Source of the DNA: Chrysoporthe austroafricana
Taxonomy: Eukaryota > Ascomycota > Sordariomycetes > Diaporthales > Cryphonectriaceae
DNA: 64,000 nucleotides
Direction of reading: 5' to 3'
NCBI GenBank assembly: GCA_001051155.2
Contig: JYIP02000009.1
Coordinates: 620,001-684,000 of the forward strand
In this document: piece by piece, positions 34,586 through 45,501 of the stretch
How the letters are laid out: each line of letters starts with the position of its first letter
Position numbering within the stretch: the first letter of the stretch is position 1
Translations under genes and position numbers: made by a program
Notes under the pieces: model-generated
Told to the model about the DNA's origin: nothing
The model's input: only the letters and a program-made list of their open reading frames with translations
Databases searched by the model: none

Positions 34586-37390
34586 ATGGATCTCCTCATC
34601 ACTCCGGATGACCCGGCTTTCCCGACAGAACCAGCTCCTTTCTTTGGCAATGACGAGCGTTGGACTGGAGAGCCCTTCCTCACGTACGGCTCGAACAGGC
34701 GCCTTTCCACCGTCGAAGAGCTGAAGATGCTCGAGCCAGACGCATTGTGTGGGTTTTTGCAGACATGGTTCTTCTTCGGCCTTTTAGCCGAAATGCTGGG
34801 CTTGAACCAACAGCAGGATGGACAGCATATCATCGACCCAGTCGACGCAAAGCGCGAGCTCGGTGCTCTGTACGAGGAAAGTGTATTCGAGGTCAAGGGG
34901 GAGAAGTTCCTCACAGGAGCTAAAGCTCTGGTATCTGGACCTTTGATGTTGGAACGCACCCGGAAAGCCGCCGCTGTCACAAACAATATCGTGCAGCGCC
35001 TTGCCTTCCTCGACGAGTGCCTTCGAATTGCTCACCGGAAGGTGTTCTTCCCTGAGCTAGCCGACATAATAGATCATGATGTCAAATATTCTTTGGCGGC
35101 GCTCGGCGAGCTACTGTCGATGGCGATTCATACTGTTGTAGCGGGCCGGGGCTTGCCTGTGAAGTTCAACTCCCCCAGCCTCGCGTGGCCTTACGGCTAC
35201 CTTTCCGAAGGTGGGCTCCTCGAAGCACAAATGTTGGATCACGGATGGTGCCCAAGCGAGATTGAGAAGGTCAGAACGGAGTGCTGGGGCCTCAATGGTA
35301 TACACTATGTCAGCAGACTGAGGAAACACGGACGACGGAGGAGTCACGCGAATTGTCACAAGTACAGATGCTCGAGCTTCCAGATTAAACTGGACGAGTA
35401 TCGACCTGCGCACGCGGAGTCTAGCTGCCAGTGTGATCTATTGAGCGTTGACTTGGACGGCGTGATGAGGATTCTGAAGGACACTCAGTCATACCCGGTG
35501 ATCACGGGCAAGATCTTGCGGAGTGCAACCCGCGAGAGGGAGGAAGTGCAGGTAGAAACTTTCGAACAAGCCATGCCGTACGTGGCCATTTCTCATGTAA
35601 GAGGTTGGCACCCAAAAGTTTCACCCGAAGTGGCTGACGCGGCTGATCAGGTCTGGGCTGATGGGCTCGGAAATCCCCACGACAACTCCTTGCCACGATG
35701 CCAAATTGCACGGGTCAGCCGCCTAGTAGCCGACCTGCAGCGGCTCGTCGACCCAGGATGGGAGGAAGCAGGGAGGCCTGCATACCGTGTCTGGATCGAT
35801 CCTCTCTGTTGTCCTGTGGAATGGGAAGGCAAGAAGATCTCCCTCGAACGCATCGCCGATGTCTACCGCAAGTCGACACACACCTTGGTTCTGGATAATT
35901 CTTTTACGACCATGACGTCGGAGAGTGTCCACCCGGCAGAGCTGCTCTTTCGAGTTCTCATCTGCTCCGCATGGATGCGCAGACTCTGGACCTTTCAAGA
36001 AGGAGCTCTGCCTCAATCGTTGTATTTCCAGTTCGCTGATCGATCCGTCACAGCCGAAGATCTGACTCTCCAGGTACACGAAGCAAGCTTCGGGGACTCA
36101 CGCTACTCCAGGCTGTTGAGGGATCTCTGGCGGTCAATGAGCGCTTTTGCCAGGTTCTCTCCACGAAAGACGTTGGGGCCTCCCATGGATCCCGTCGACC
36201 CGCATGAGAATTCCTACGATGTTCTCATCAAATTGCAGTGGGCTCTCAACTTCCGCTCGGTGTCTGTTCCGAAGGACGAAGCACTCTGCATCGCAACGTT
36301 ACTGAACCTTGACATCCCTCGGATCCTCCGTGAGGATGGCGAAAATGCGGCACAGAAGCGTATGGCAATGGTCTGGGACATGTTGGCTGAGAGGCTGGGC
36401 GGCCTGCCCCCTAAGGCGATATTCTTTGTTGACAATCCTCTCGATGTTGAGGGCTTTCGATGGGCGCCGAGAAGCTTCCTCGCCGGGGAATTTGAGCCGT
36501 CGACGCCAGACGACGAGGATGATCCCTATGCGGAAAGACAGTTCTTTGAATCCTCGATGGGTCTGACCTATCGCACTGTTAGATTCTTCAGGCCGGACCC
36601 GGGTGTGAAGCTCGGTGAATTAGTCCGGGAGACTGATCGCAGGGGATTCCGGGTCGCCTTCCCGGGCTACAGACTGCACGTGCGTGCTCACAGAATCGCA
36701 GGCAATATCTGTGACGAGCGAGCCCTCCACCCATGGGATGTGCTCTTGCCGGTGATTCCTGAGGACAGAATCCTCCTAAAGGAAGAGCAGACAGGAAAGT
36801 GGTTCCAGCTGTACAATTACGACTACACGTGGAAGGCTAGAAAATGGACCAGAGAGGATAAGCATCGGTGGTGGAAGGCGACCGGCCGTCAGCTGTGCAA
36901 GAATGCTGAGTCAGGACAGTCTGCGCTGATCAGAAGAGTGGGAAACTATACGCCAACGCTTTGGGGCGGGCCTGAAATACCCGAGGCCTGCCTGCTGGTA
37001 CTTATCGACCAGGAGGGCGACCAGGAGCTGCGTGTGCATAGACAATACAACGCACTCCTCACAGAACTCTCGCCAGCAGGAGTACTCGTGGCCGAGACGA
37101 TGACAGGGCTTGCGGCAGAGCTCGCCGGCAAAGCGATCACAGCTGAGTTGCTTTCCCTGCAGGACCAGGAACTCACACAAGACCTTGCTGTGGTCAAGGG
37201 AATGAAGGAACGCATGAATACACTGATCGCCAAAACCGAAGTCGAGAAGCCTGAATTCGCCAAAGCCAGATCAGAGAGCATATTTAAATATTTTGGGGAG
37301 GATCTAGGCTGGTCAGTGATGGTGATATATTTCTCACATTACATCAGCTTGGAAAAGACTCCGGACAGCCAGGTCTGGTTGGTGGACTAG
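34586..37390 (+). CDS. HET-domain protein (heterokaryon-incompatibility type)
   Basis: A large cytosolic protein of the HET family, linked in fungi to non-self recognition and programmed cell death. The frame is open from 34586 to 37390 (934 codons), but it hides a 54-nt intron at 35597-35650 (donor GTAAGA, branch CTGAC, acceptor ATCAG). The intron has no stop and a length divisible by three. Removing it joins AISHV to WADGLGNP, giving the family motif SHVWADGLGNP. The spliced protein is 916 residues. Other HET motifs follow: RVWIDPLCCP, ISLERIADVYRKSTHTLVLD and WMRRLWTFQEGAL. The roughly 330 residues before the HET domain are typical of this subgroup. The C-terminus has no NACHT, ankyrin or WD repeats that I can see. 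ATG 34586 starts MDLLITPDDPAFP, as expected for the subgroup. Confidence 0.88.
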   Translation: MDLLITPDDPAFPTEPAPFFGNDERWTGEPFLTYGSNRRLSTVEELKMLEPDALCGFLQTWFFFGLLAEMLGLNQQQDGQHIIDPVDAKRELGALYEESVFEVKGEKFLTGAKALVSGPLMLERTRKAAAVTNNIVQRLAFLDECLRIAHRKVFFPELADIIDHDVKYSLAALGELLSMAIHTVVAGRGLPVKFNSPSLAWPYGYLSEGGLLEAQMLDHGWCPSEIEKVRTECWGLNGIHYVSRLRKHGRRRSHANCHKYRCSSFQIKLDEYRPAHAESSCQCDLLSVDLDGVMRILKDTQSYPVITGKILRSATREREEVQVETFEQAMPYVAISHVRGWHPKVSPEVADAADQVWADGLGNPHDNSLPRCQIARVSRLVADLQRLVDPGWEEAGRPAYRVWIDPLCCPVEWEGKKISLERIADVYRKSTHTLVLDNSFTTMTSESVHPAELLFRVLICSAWMRRLWTFQEGALPQSLYFQFADRSVTAEDLTLQVHEASFGDSRYSRLLRDLWRSMSAFARFSPRKTLGPPMDPVDPHENSYDVLIKLQWALNFRSVSVPKDEALCIATLLNLDIPRILREDGENAAQKRMAMVWDMLAERLGGLPPKAIFFVDNPLDVEGFRWAPRSFLAGEFEPSTPDDEDDPYAERQFFESSMGLTYRTVRFFRPDPGVKLGELVRETDRRGFRVAFPGYRLHVRAHRIAGNICDERALHPWDVLLPVIPEDRILLKEEQTGKWFQLYNYDYTWKARKWTREDKHRWWKATGRQLCKNAESGQSALIRRVGNYTPTLWGGPEIPEACLLVLIDQEGDQELRVHRQYNALLTELSPAGVLVAETMTGLAAELAGKAITAELLSLQDQELTQDLAVVKGMKERMNTLIAKTEVEKPEFAKARSESIFKYFGEDLGWSVMVIYFSHYISLEKTPDSQVWLVD

Positions 37391-37594
37391 AGTAGATGCT
37401 GAGCGGGTGCCGCAGAGCTGCTGCTCCTGAGGATGAAACACAGTCAACAGTGGGATTGGCTTCAGGGTTTCAGCCGACAATCCTTCGAAAGATGAGTCGT
37501 ATGAGTACTACCTAGCTAGAGTCATCCTTCACGTTTGATCCTCCCAAAAGCAATCAAAATCACTAAGATATTGACATATCAAAGTTTAATCGTT

Positions 37595-38660
37595 TCAAGA
37601 AGACCACGGATATCCGCCCACCTGAAGCTGGCTGTTGAGGAACCCCAGCTTTATCAGCTTCTTCTCAGCAATCTCCTTCTGATGCTCCTCCAGTTCGACC
37701 ACATCCCAGTTGGCATGGATATACCCTCCTCGTAGAAAGTCTGCTTTGCTTGTGGAGAGATAGACAGCCAAACCTCCCGTGAGAGCAGCTTTGTCCTTTG
37801 AGAATGGCAGCAGAGGCTCGACAACCATGCCACGGCCGTTCTCAGCCTCGACCATGCCGGGATGGACAGAGAAGACGCGAATGTTCGGCTGCTCGAGATC
37901 GATGAACTCCCCAAGCTTAATCACAGCTAGCTTCGAAGCACTGTATCCTGACATCCCTGGTACCAAAAAGGACGCGCCGAGGCTGACTATATTGATGATG
38001 GTCCCTTTGCCGTTTGTAGCGTTGATGAAGCTATGGCACATGTTGTAAACACCATGGACATTTGACTCCTAGTTTCCGGTTTCAAGGTCAGGACCGCAGA
38101 CTCCCAAAATGCAGGATCCGGATTCGCTTACAAAGTTCTCCCACCAATCCGATGATTCTAGAGTACCAATGGATCCAAGATTCATGGCGCCAGATGCATT
38201 GACCAGGATGTCGACACGGCCGAACTTGTTTAAAGCCTCTTTCATCACAGAATCCGCCTCGTCTTGAACAAGGGCGTTCGCGGCGATTGAGAGGAGCCTG
38301 TCGTCAGTGCCGAGCTCCTTCGATACGGACTGCAGCTTTCCTAGGGTGCGACCAACGAGTACAACACCTGTCGCCCCAGCAGAGTAGAAAGATCGAGCAA
38401 TAGCCTATGTATCCTGTCAGTGTTCTTGAAAACGCCAAGTCTGCGTACTATTCGACTACTGAAAAAAAAAAAGGGGGGGGGGCAACACTTACGAAGCCAA
38501 GGCCTCCAGTAGCACCCGTGACAACAACAACTCTCCCATCGGCATTGACACTAGGGTTTTTGGCCGGGTCGATAGCCGGATACACATCGCGATGCATGAT
38601 TTTAGTGAGCATGAACGGCGAAGTATACGCGTCCGGGTTGACTGTTTCTGGTGCAGCCAT
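37595..38660 (-). CDS. short-chain dehydrogenase/reductase (SDR)
   Basis: An NAD(P)-dependent oxidoreductase of the classical SDR type. There are three exons: 38660-38493, 38404-38132 and 38068-37595, all phase 0, giving 304 residues. Introns of 88 and 63 nt have donors GTAAGT and GTAAGC and TAG acceptors; intron 1 carries a C-run and T-run. The nucleotide-binding motif TGATGGLG is at residues 48-55. NASG (125-128) stands for the usual NAG. The catalytic residues are Asn150, Ser176, Tyr189 and Lys193 (YSASK), followed by VHPGMV. All key residues are present, so it is probably active. The substrate is unknown. The start is ATG 38660; the upstream in-frame codon is TTG. It converges with the HET gene about 200 bp away. 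Confidence 0.9.
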
Positions 38661-40242
38661 TTTCGACAAATCAGGTCGAGGAGTATATTGATCAACTCTC
38701 GCTAGGTTGTGCGAAATTAATATGTCAAGAAGGACTGGAGTCGTTCGATCGAGATGCTCAGGAAATCTGGATGGAGTCTACGAGGAAATGCCGATAGCAA
38801 CTCGATCTGAAATGGCCATCTTTATATTCAAATTTGTTATGCTAGCTCATAGGCGACAATTGTGATCTTTGATGTAAAACTGATTGCGAGAATGATCATT
38901 ACAAACCACGCGGAATGGTGCCGCTAAGACAGATTCAGTATTACAAAGACATTATCATGTAAGCTTCTAAGCTATTCGCGCAGTAGCGGAATTGAGCCGC
39001 TCTCCTCTCTTCCACCTGAAAGACTTGCTTTACAATCACATTGCTTTCGTCTATTTCGTTCTAAATGGCCTTCTTGATACAAATAGGCCTTTTCTTTTCT
39101 TTTCCTTTTTTTTTTGTGCCCTCTTTGCAGATGGGGGGGCACTTCTCTTCGTGACTGGGAGGGCGGCATTTTGCAGGCGAGTGACACTAGCCTTCGGGGA
39201 CTTGGCCTTTACATAACGCAGTGTTGGTGAAGTTAGTGCCGGGTTGGCAGCCTTGAGCAGGGAGATACGGCGTGAGATGATATCTCAGGAGGCCGTGGGA
39301 GGTTTGCCGATGGCGCTGTACCTGTTCTGGAGATATGAACTCCCAAGGCTGGTCCAGCTATTTCAACCATGAAGTACGTTGAATTCTCCATATTGAATCA
39401 CTTTCATGAGTTTCATTTAGCCCCGTTCCCATCATAGGAGCAAATATTTTATGTCCAGGGAATCTCAGCTTCTCTTTCTTTTGGTGATTTTGAAGCCCCA
39501 TCATGCAAAGTCCACCTACTTCCTCAGGTCGAGGGCTGCCTCTGTTACCTAGATATTTTTTCAGGAGCTTAGAGAGACCTAAAGACCCTTATATAGCTAG
39601 CTAATATAATCTCTAGGTAAGAATCACTCCACATCCGTGGAAAGATGTTGGCCATCCTCCTGTGCACCGCCCCCAACCCCCCGTACTGGAAAAGAAGGGG
39701 GATCACAGTCTCATCTTCTCATGAGCTCCCAACCAGGTTCATTCTCGGTGAACTTGAGTTCAGTAGCACAGCAACATTTTTTTCCGTTCTGTCCGCGACC
39801 TGCTACACGCAGTTATGCAATAGTCTTCACTTGGGTATAGCATTTTATTCGTCTTCGGCTTGAAACGACCTCTCACTTATGATCAGAAGATACCAGACTG
39901 GAATGACCGCAAGATTATCCATGACTTAGATATCAACACTAGAAAAGTGGTCTCAGTGTAGAGCCCTAACCCTGACAGCCCACAACAGTGACTCCTCCCG
40001 CGAGGAAGGAAGATAAGCGCCGCGCTTGACTCAATCCATCAACGTCACGATAGCATCTTACGGCACCGTGGCCCCCCCACTTGAGAGACCGCTTGCAGTG
40101 ACCGAGGCGAGGCGCTTCAGAAAGTGTGACTCATCACGTAGGCATCCATCTACGGCACTGGCTACACAAAATCCCCCACTCGGTCACGGCAGGGTAGTGG
40201 GCACTCACCTAAGGGCCTAGCCTCCCAGAGAAGACTAACACC
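38661..40242. other. gene-free stretch
   Basis: The divergent upstream regions of the SDR and the NmrA-like gene. It has pyrimidine-rich and T-rich patches near 39090-39115 and an AT-rich patch around 39580-39620. No gene is supportable. Confidence 0.45.
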
Positions 40243-41157
40243 ATGTCCATCGTCAACGTAGCCCTCGTGGGCGCGACCGGCAACCTCGGGGCCCACATCC
40301 TCGACGCCTTCGTCAGCGACGGCAGCTTCACCGTCACTGTCCTCCAGCGCGCCTCGTCCAAGTCCGCCCCGGCACACCAGGACAAGATCCGCGTGCTGAC
40401 CCTCTCCGACGGCCTGCCCCTGGACGAGCTCACCGAGCAGCTCCGCGGCCAAGACGCGGTCGTCGTCTGCTACCGTGCCAAGGACGCCGCGGAGCAGATC
40501 AAGCTCGGCAAGGCCGCCGCCGCGGCGGGCGTCAAGAGGCTCATCCCCGCCGACTTCGGCAGCTGCGACAGCAACGGCCAGCGGGAGCGGGAGCTGGTGA
40601 AGCTGTTTGACCGGAAGGTGCAGATCCGCGAGAGCCTGCAGCAGCTGGCGGAGGAGCACCCTGGCTTCTCCTGGACGTCCCTGGTCAACGGGCACTTCTT
40701 CGACTGGGGCCTGCGGGAGAACTTTCTGCACTTTAACCTGCAGACGAGGAAGGCGGATATCATCGACGATGGGGACTTGAAGAGCTCACAGGCCACCCTG
40801 TCCCAGATCGCCAAGGCGACGGTCAGGATCCTTCAGAGGCCGGAGGAGACCAAGAATAAGATGTTGTTCATACAGAGCTTCAGCGTAAGCCAGAATGAGG
40901 TGCTCAGGTCGCTGGAGAAGGCTATGGGTCAGAAGTGGGAGGTCGAGAGGTTCGACTCGGAGACATTCATTAAGGAGAAGAAGGCCCTCGCTGATGGAGG
41001 TGATCTGGACGCCATCGAGGATCTGGTGTTCGTCTTGGGGGCGCTGTATGGCAATTGGGAGGAGAAAGAGGATTTTTCAATGGAGATGCTGGGTCTTGAG
41101 GATGAGGATCTGGACGACGTCGTTCAGAGCGTCGTCGACGAGCTTGGCTCTAGTTGA
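40243..41157 (+). CDS. NmrA-like / isoflavone-reductase-like NAD(P)-binding protein
   Basis: An atypical SDR of the NmrA/PCBER group: either a small-molecule reductase or a redox-sensing protein without catalysis. It is a single exon of 304 residues. The dinucleotide-binding motif GATGNLG is at residues 10-16, with a strand (VNVALV) before it. AAAAGVKRLIPADFGS (about residues 97-112) is the characteristic segment after the fourth strand, and WTSLVNGHFFDWGL matches the substrate-pocket region. The C-terminal about 80 residues are acidic and helical. ATG 40243 lies in a good context (ACACCATGTC). The function within the family cannot be set from sequence. It has normal length and GC-rich codon use. 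Confidence 0.88.
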   Translation: MSIVNVALVGATGNLGAHILDAFVSDGSFTVTVLQRASSKSAPAHQDKIRVLTLSDGLPLDELTEQLRGQDAVVVCYRAKDAAEQIKLGKAAAAAGVKRLIPADFGSCDSNGQRERELVKLFDRKVQIRESLQQLAEEHPGFSWTSLVNGHFFDWGLRENFLHFNLQTRKADIIDDGDLKSSQATLSQIAKATVRILQRPEETKNKMLFIQSFSVSQNEVLRSLEKAMGQKWEVERFDSETFIKEKKALADGGDLDAIEDLVFVLGALYGNWEEKEDFSMEMLGLEDEDLDDVVQSVVDELGSS

Positions 41158-42949
41158 AGCGAGCCATTACCAACCGCTTGCTGCCCGAGGGTTGATTTGA
41201 TGGGTTTTCAGCTGTTGATCGGGCATGCGGTTTATTTCGAGGTCCTCACCACACTTGAGATCGAGACGGCAAAATCACAAAGGTATTGTCTCGCTTGAGA
41301 CGATTTTGGTCAGATACACATCATTACGCTTCGCAACCAGCAGCTGCTGGTGGAAGGGGAGATAGGGTATCCATTGGCGCGCTGCTGATGTTTAATCCAT
41401 CGGGTAGCCTCACAATGACACTATAACATCCATGCTCTGACCTGAACATCCTCTACTTCAAGTTCGTCCAGAATCTACCAACACGATCCTACTCGTGACA
41501 TTCAGTGGCAGTGCTAGCTGAAAGGATCGTGACCGATGTTTGCGGCTCAACTTAGCACAGGCCCCGCGTCTAACCTGCATACCAGATGACCCAACCGGCC
41601 CAACCGACCCAGTTGGCAACTGACCCAACTAATTCTCAATGTTCGCAGCGAGGTGCTATGGGCAACTAAGTAGCTTAGCTAGCAGGCTTATCTTCGGTCT
41701 GACTCAACGTTGGACGACGCGCCAACCGCATATTCTATAAGTTGACCTTGGCCTCATCACTAACACGGTACTTTTAACTGGAGATCAGTCATACCCGGCG
41801 ATGCGGCCGGGCTGACTAGGTGCAAACGAGAAAGTGTAAGACGAAGCCATGTGACCGGCCTGTAGGCTCACACGGTAAGCGCAGCCGGCGATTTTTAGAT
41901 TTTGTGGTCCTCTCCACATGTGTTCTTACACAGATTGGCGTTTGGAGTTATCGTCCTGGACGACTTCGGGGAGGCTGTTCACACCGCTCAAGACTCAGGC
42001 ACAGCAGGTACTCAAGGACCTGACAAAAACTATATGCATATTCGCGTATCGTGATGCACCATGCGTAGAAGGGGTTAGATATCAAAAAAGAACCGCGAGG
42101 ACTCGCATCCTGAAGGGTGTTCAAGCTAGTATGACCTGAACTTAACATAACGATACCACCATCCAGAGCTACGATCATTACTCGTCTAGAGTCTTAACTA
42201 TATTGCAGGCATCTTCACATTGAATAGTCTGTGTTAGAGGCTCCACCTACTCTGCCAAGACCACAGAGCAGCCTAGTGACGGCGACCGAACCTGGTCGGA
42301 GGATAGTTGACGATTGCGCCGTGGAGGTCGGTGGCTACGGGACCAAAGCAGCAGTTGGAAGCAATGAGGCACTGCGACTTTATCATAAGGACCGAACATA
42401 ATTATATTATTGAAATATCGTTTCGCAGCAGGAACCGCTGTAGTGCAACGTTTCAAGACCACGTGCCGCAGTTTGTGCACTGCCAACTATTTTTACACAT
42501 GCTGGCGGCGAGGCGTTTCGCGGGGCTCCGCTCCTTTAAAGGCCGGGTGAGAGGCCTCCGGTGGCGCCTGCAGGCTATAAGCCTACATAACGCCCCCCAA
42601 TCACGACAAGATTAGTCCATTCCTTTATAAATATACGATACAACGCATGTGAATAAATGGCAGTGAGCCGCAAAGTACCATTAAATCGTCTGGTCGTCCT
42701 TCTATCCACGAACAGCTCAAACAACGAACGCAACTCTCTCAAGAACTCGAACCCTTGCGGCGTATAGAAATGAGAGTGTTGCAGACATCGCGTCACGAAG
42801 CTGAAAATACGTCAGACCCGATGTCGGGTTGGGCCGATTCACCAATTTTTAGACGTTGCCAGAGTCTTCAGATCTCACCCCCAAATCACAGAGGATTGTA
42901 TCGCTCACACACACTCTCACCAATTCTCCGAAGAAAGACAGGCAGTAAG
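41158..42949. other. gene-free stretch
   Basis: About 1.8 kb with no gene I can support. It includes a short run of degenerate ACCCAACCGGCCCAACCGA-type repeats at about 41587-41630. Confidence 0.45.
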
Positions 42950-43507
42950 ATGAGCGCGGAACGCAGCGGTAGTCATGGCAGAAAAAAGTCGACCCTGATC
43001 ATCTCGGGGTACACATGTATCGGCAAGACAACATTCTCCCGCCTCAAAGGCTCCCTGGACGACCACGGCTTTTCCGAGGTCGTCGACATGGACTCCAGCG
43101 GATATAGCCGGGACGGACGGTTCCCAGAAAACTATCTAGCCGACATACGGCAGAAAGCAGACGGGGACGAACCACGCGTACTCTTAATCGCGACATTCCC
43201 CGGCGTTGCGACAAGGTTAAAAGAGGAAGGGTATTATGTGGCCCAGGTCTACCCGGAGAAGAGCCCGGTAACAAAACAAGAATGGCTGCGGAGGCTTGAG
43301 AACCGCGAAGGCAAAGACTCGCGCCTCTACAAGCTGGTCGACCAGAAGTGGGATGAGTGGTTTGACGAAATGGTCACAAGAGACGTGTCGTGTTCGATAG
43401 AAGTCTCCTCGGAACAGTATTTGAGTTCTGTGATTGAAAAGGTGTATGCGGAGTTCAGGAAGGAACAAGGGGACACCAAGGCTGCCGAGTCGAATCTCGA
43501 GAGCTGA
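42950..43507 (+). CDS. P-loop nucleotide/uridine-kinase-like protein of phage-like type
   Basis: A single-exon gene of 185 residues. The Walker A motif GYTCIGKT is at residues 20-27 (Gly20, Gly25, Lys26, Thr27). It is followed by VVDMDSS (44-50), with an Asp-x-Asp that probably serves as the acceptor-site or Walker-B-like acid, and then FPENY (58-62). ATFPGVATRLKEEGYYVAQV and VYPEK, an Arg-rich segment (EWLRRLENREG) and WDEWFDEM follow. This order (GxxxxGKT, D.DSS, FP.NY, change of fate near a VYP segment, WD.W) matches, from memory, small P-loop kinase-like proteins common in tailed phages and firmicutes. The start is ATG 42950, with the longer upstream frame judged to be leader. The substrate is unknown. 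It may be an old transfer from bacteria or phage, but fungal homologues would have to be checked. Confidence 0.75.
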   Translation: MSAERSGSHGRKKSTLIISGYTCIGKTTFSRLKGSLDDHGFSEVVDMDSSGYSRDGRFPENYLADIRQKADGDEPRVLLIATFPGVATRLKEEGYYVAQVYPEKSPVTKQEWLRRLENREGKDSRLYKLVDQKWDEWFDEMVTRDVSCSIEVSSEQYLSSVIEKVYAEFRKEQGDTKAAESNLES

Positions 43508-43794
43508 CAAACGGCGGTACTGGGAGCATCTCGCCGGGCGGCGTTGAGGATGGCAGGATGGCATATTTCGCCGCTTATGAAGAAGTTACGTAAAGCTTTG
43601 GCTCCAGCCCGCCGCGATGCAAATCAGGAACTCGCGCCGTTCGCCAAAATCTCCCCACGCCAAATGACGTGCTAGCCAAGGAACGGATCATGTGAAAAGA
43701 AAGACGCCCAAGCGAAAAATTTCGTCGGTGATGTTAGCTCTACCAGGAGTCCCGGGTCCAATACTGCAGTGCGGATGCGCCAACAGTGCCAGCT

Positions 43795-45460
43795 ATGGAC
43801 GCCGACCTCGAGAAGAGGGCTCACCCGAAAGAGTCTCCAGCCGAGTCGAAGCCCGACCGTAATGAAGCCGCAAGCGTCGTCCACCGGGTGGCAGCCGACA
43901 ACCTGCGGCGGTCCCTCTCCCCCCGCCAGGTGCAGATGATCGCAATAGGAGGGACGATCGGGTGAGCCCCAGCGCCAGATTGACGATAGTACGTGGACGA
44001 AGCAGCTGACGCGGGGGGGGGCCTTCAGCACCGGCCTGTTTCTCGGTACAGGAAAGGCTCTCGCGACAGGCGGGCCCGCGTCGCTGCTCATCTGCTACAC
44101 GGTCGTCGGCGGCATCGTCTTCGTCACCATGCTGTCCCTGGGCGAGATGGCGGCGTACGTGCCGGTGGCGGGGAGCTTCTGCACCTTTGCCGGGCGGTAC
44201 GTCGACGACGCGCTCGGCTTTGCCCTGACCTGGAACTATTGGTTCAACGACGTCGTGTCGACGGCCTCGGACCTGGTTGCGCTTCAGCTGCTCATGCAGT
44301 ACTGGACGTACGACTTCCCCTGGTACGCCCTGGGGATCATCGTGTGGGTTCTCATCGTGTTGACCAACGTGGTTCACGTCCGTGCGTACGGAGAGCTGGA
44401 GTACTGGCTTTGCCTGCTGAAGGTGGTGACCATCGTGGTTTTCATCCTGGTGGGCATCGCTGTGAACTGCGGAGGCAACACGTCGCACGAGTACATCGGT
44501 GCGAGATATTGGTATCTCCCGGGGGCACCCTTTGTTGGAGGCATAGGCGGCTTCGCCAGCGTCTTCGTGACGGCGTCGTTTGCTTATGGTGGCACCGAGA
44601 GCATTGCCATAACGGCAGGGGAGACACGGGACCCAGCGCGCCAGCTGCCCCGCGTGGTCAAAAATGTCTTCTTCCGCATCCTGGGCTTCTATCTTCTGTC
44701 CGTCCTCCTCATCGGCCTGAATGTACCGTACAACTACCCTGACCTGGATACCAAGACCACGAGGACGTCACCATTCACCCTGGCCTTCCAAATGGCTGGA
44801 TCGAAAGTCGCAGGCTCCTTCATGAACGCTGTCATCATGACGAGTGCCATCTCAGCAGCGAATCACGCCCTCTTTGCCGGCAGTCGTCTGCTCTACACGC
44901 TGTCTGTCAATGGCCACGCGCCGAAGGTCTTTGGACGGCTCACTGGTTATCAGATCCCCTTGTTCTCCGTTCTCACGACGTCAATCCTTTCCGGGCTCCT
45001 CTTCGGATCGTCATTCATTGGCGCCGGCCAACTGTGGACCTGGCTGCAGAACATCGTCGGCGTGTCAAACCAGCTGTCGTGGATCAGCATAGGAATTGCA
45101 TCTCTACGATTCCGCGCCGGCCTCAAGGCCCAGGGCCGGGAGCATCTTCTGCCCTTCAAGAACTGGACATACCCCTACGGCCCAATCATCGTTGTGTCTC
45201 TCGGCACAGTGATTGTGCTCGTGCAGGGATGGAGCTGCTTCAGCCCAACGTTCAGTCCCGTTGACTTTGTTAGCTTCTATATTGAGTTGCCGATTTTCGC
45301 TGTCATGTTTGTAGTCTGGAAGCTTGTAAAGAGGACGAAGTTCCAGAAGGCCTCAGATATGGATTTGGTGACTGATGTCTACACGAAAGACGATGTCGAT
45401 GCTGAGGAAGCAGGCTGGAGGGCGAAAGCGGGGCGTCTTGGGACATGGTTCTGTTTTTAG
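43795..45460 (+). CDS. amino-acid permease (APC superfamily), second copy
   Basis: A plasma-membrane amino-acid permease. Exon 1 is 43795-43961 and exon 2 is 44029-45460, giving 532 residues. The 67-nt intron (donor GTGAGC, branch CTGAC, acceptor TTCAG) sits at the same place as in the permease at 28846-30558: inside the first membrane helix, splitting the signature MIAIGGTIGTGLFLGTG. About twelve hydrophobic segments follow, with SFAYGGTESIAITAGET and ARQLPRVVKNVFFRI as the central permease motif. The C-terminus (ASDMDLVTDVY) is normal for this group. It is clearly diverged from the first permease, so it is not a recent duplicate. It converges on the MFS gene, with 41 bp between the two stop codons. 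Confidence 0.93.
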
Positions 45461-45501
45461 TTTTGATACCTCCGAATGAATTGATTTGAAACCTGAAGTG
45501 T

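Noticed and set aside
40162..40731. 189-codon minus-strand open frame
   Set aside because: It is the antisense shadow of the NmrA-like gene.
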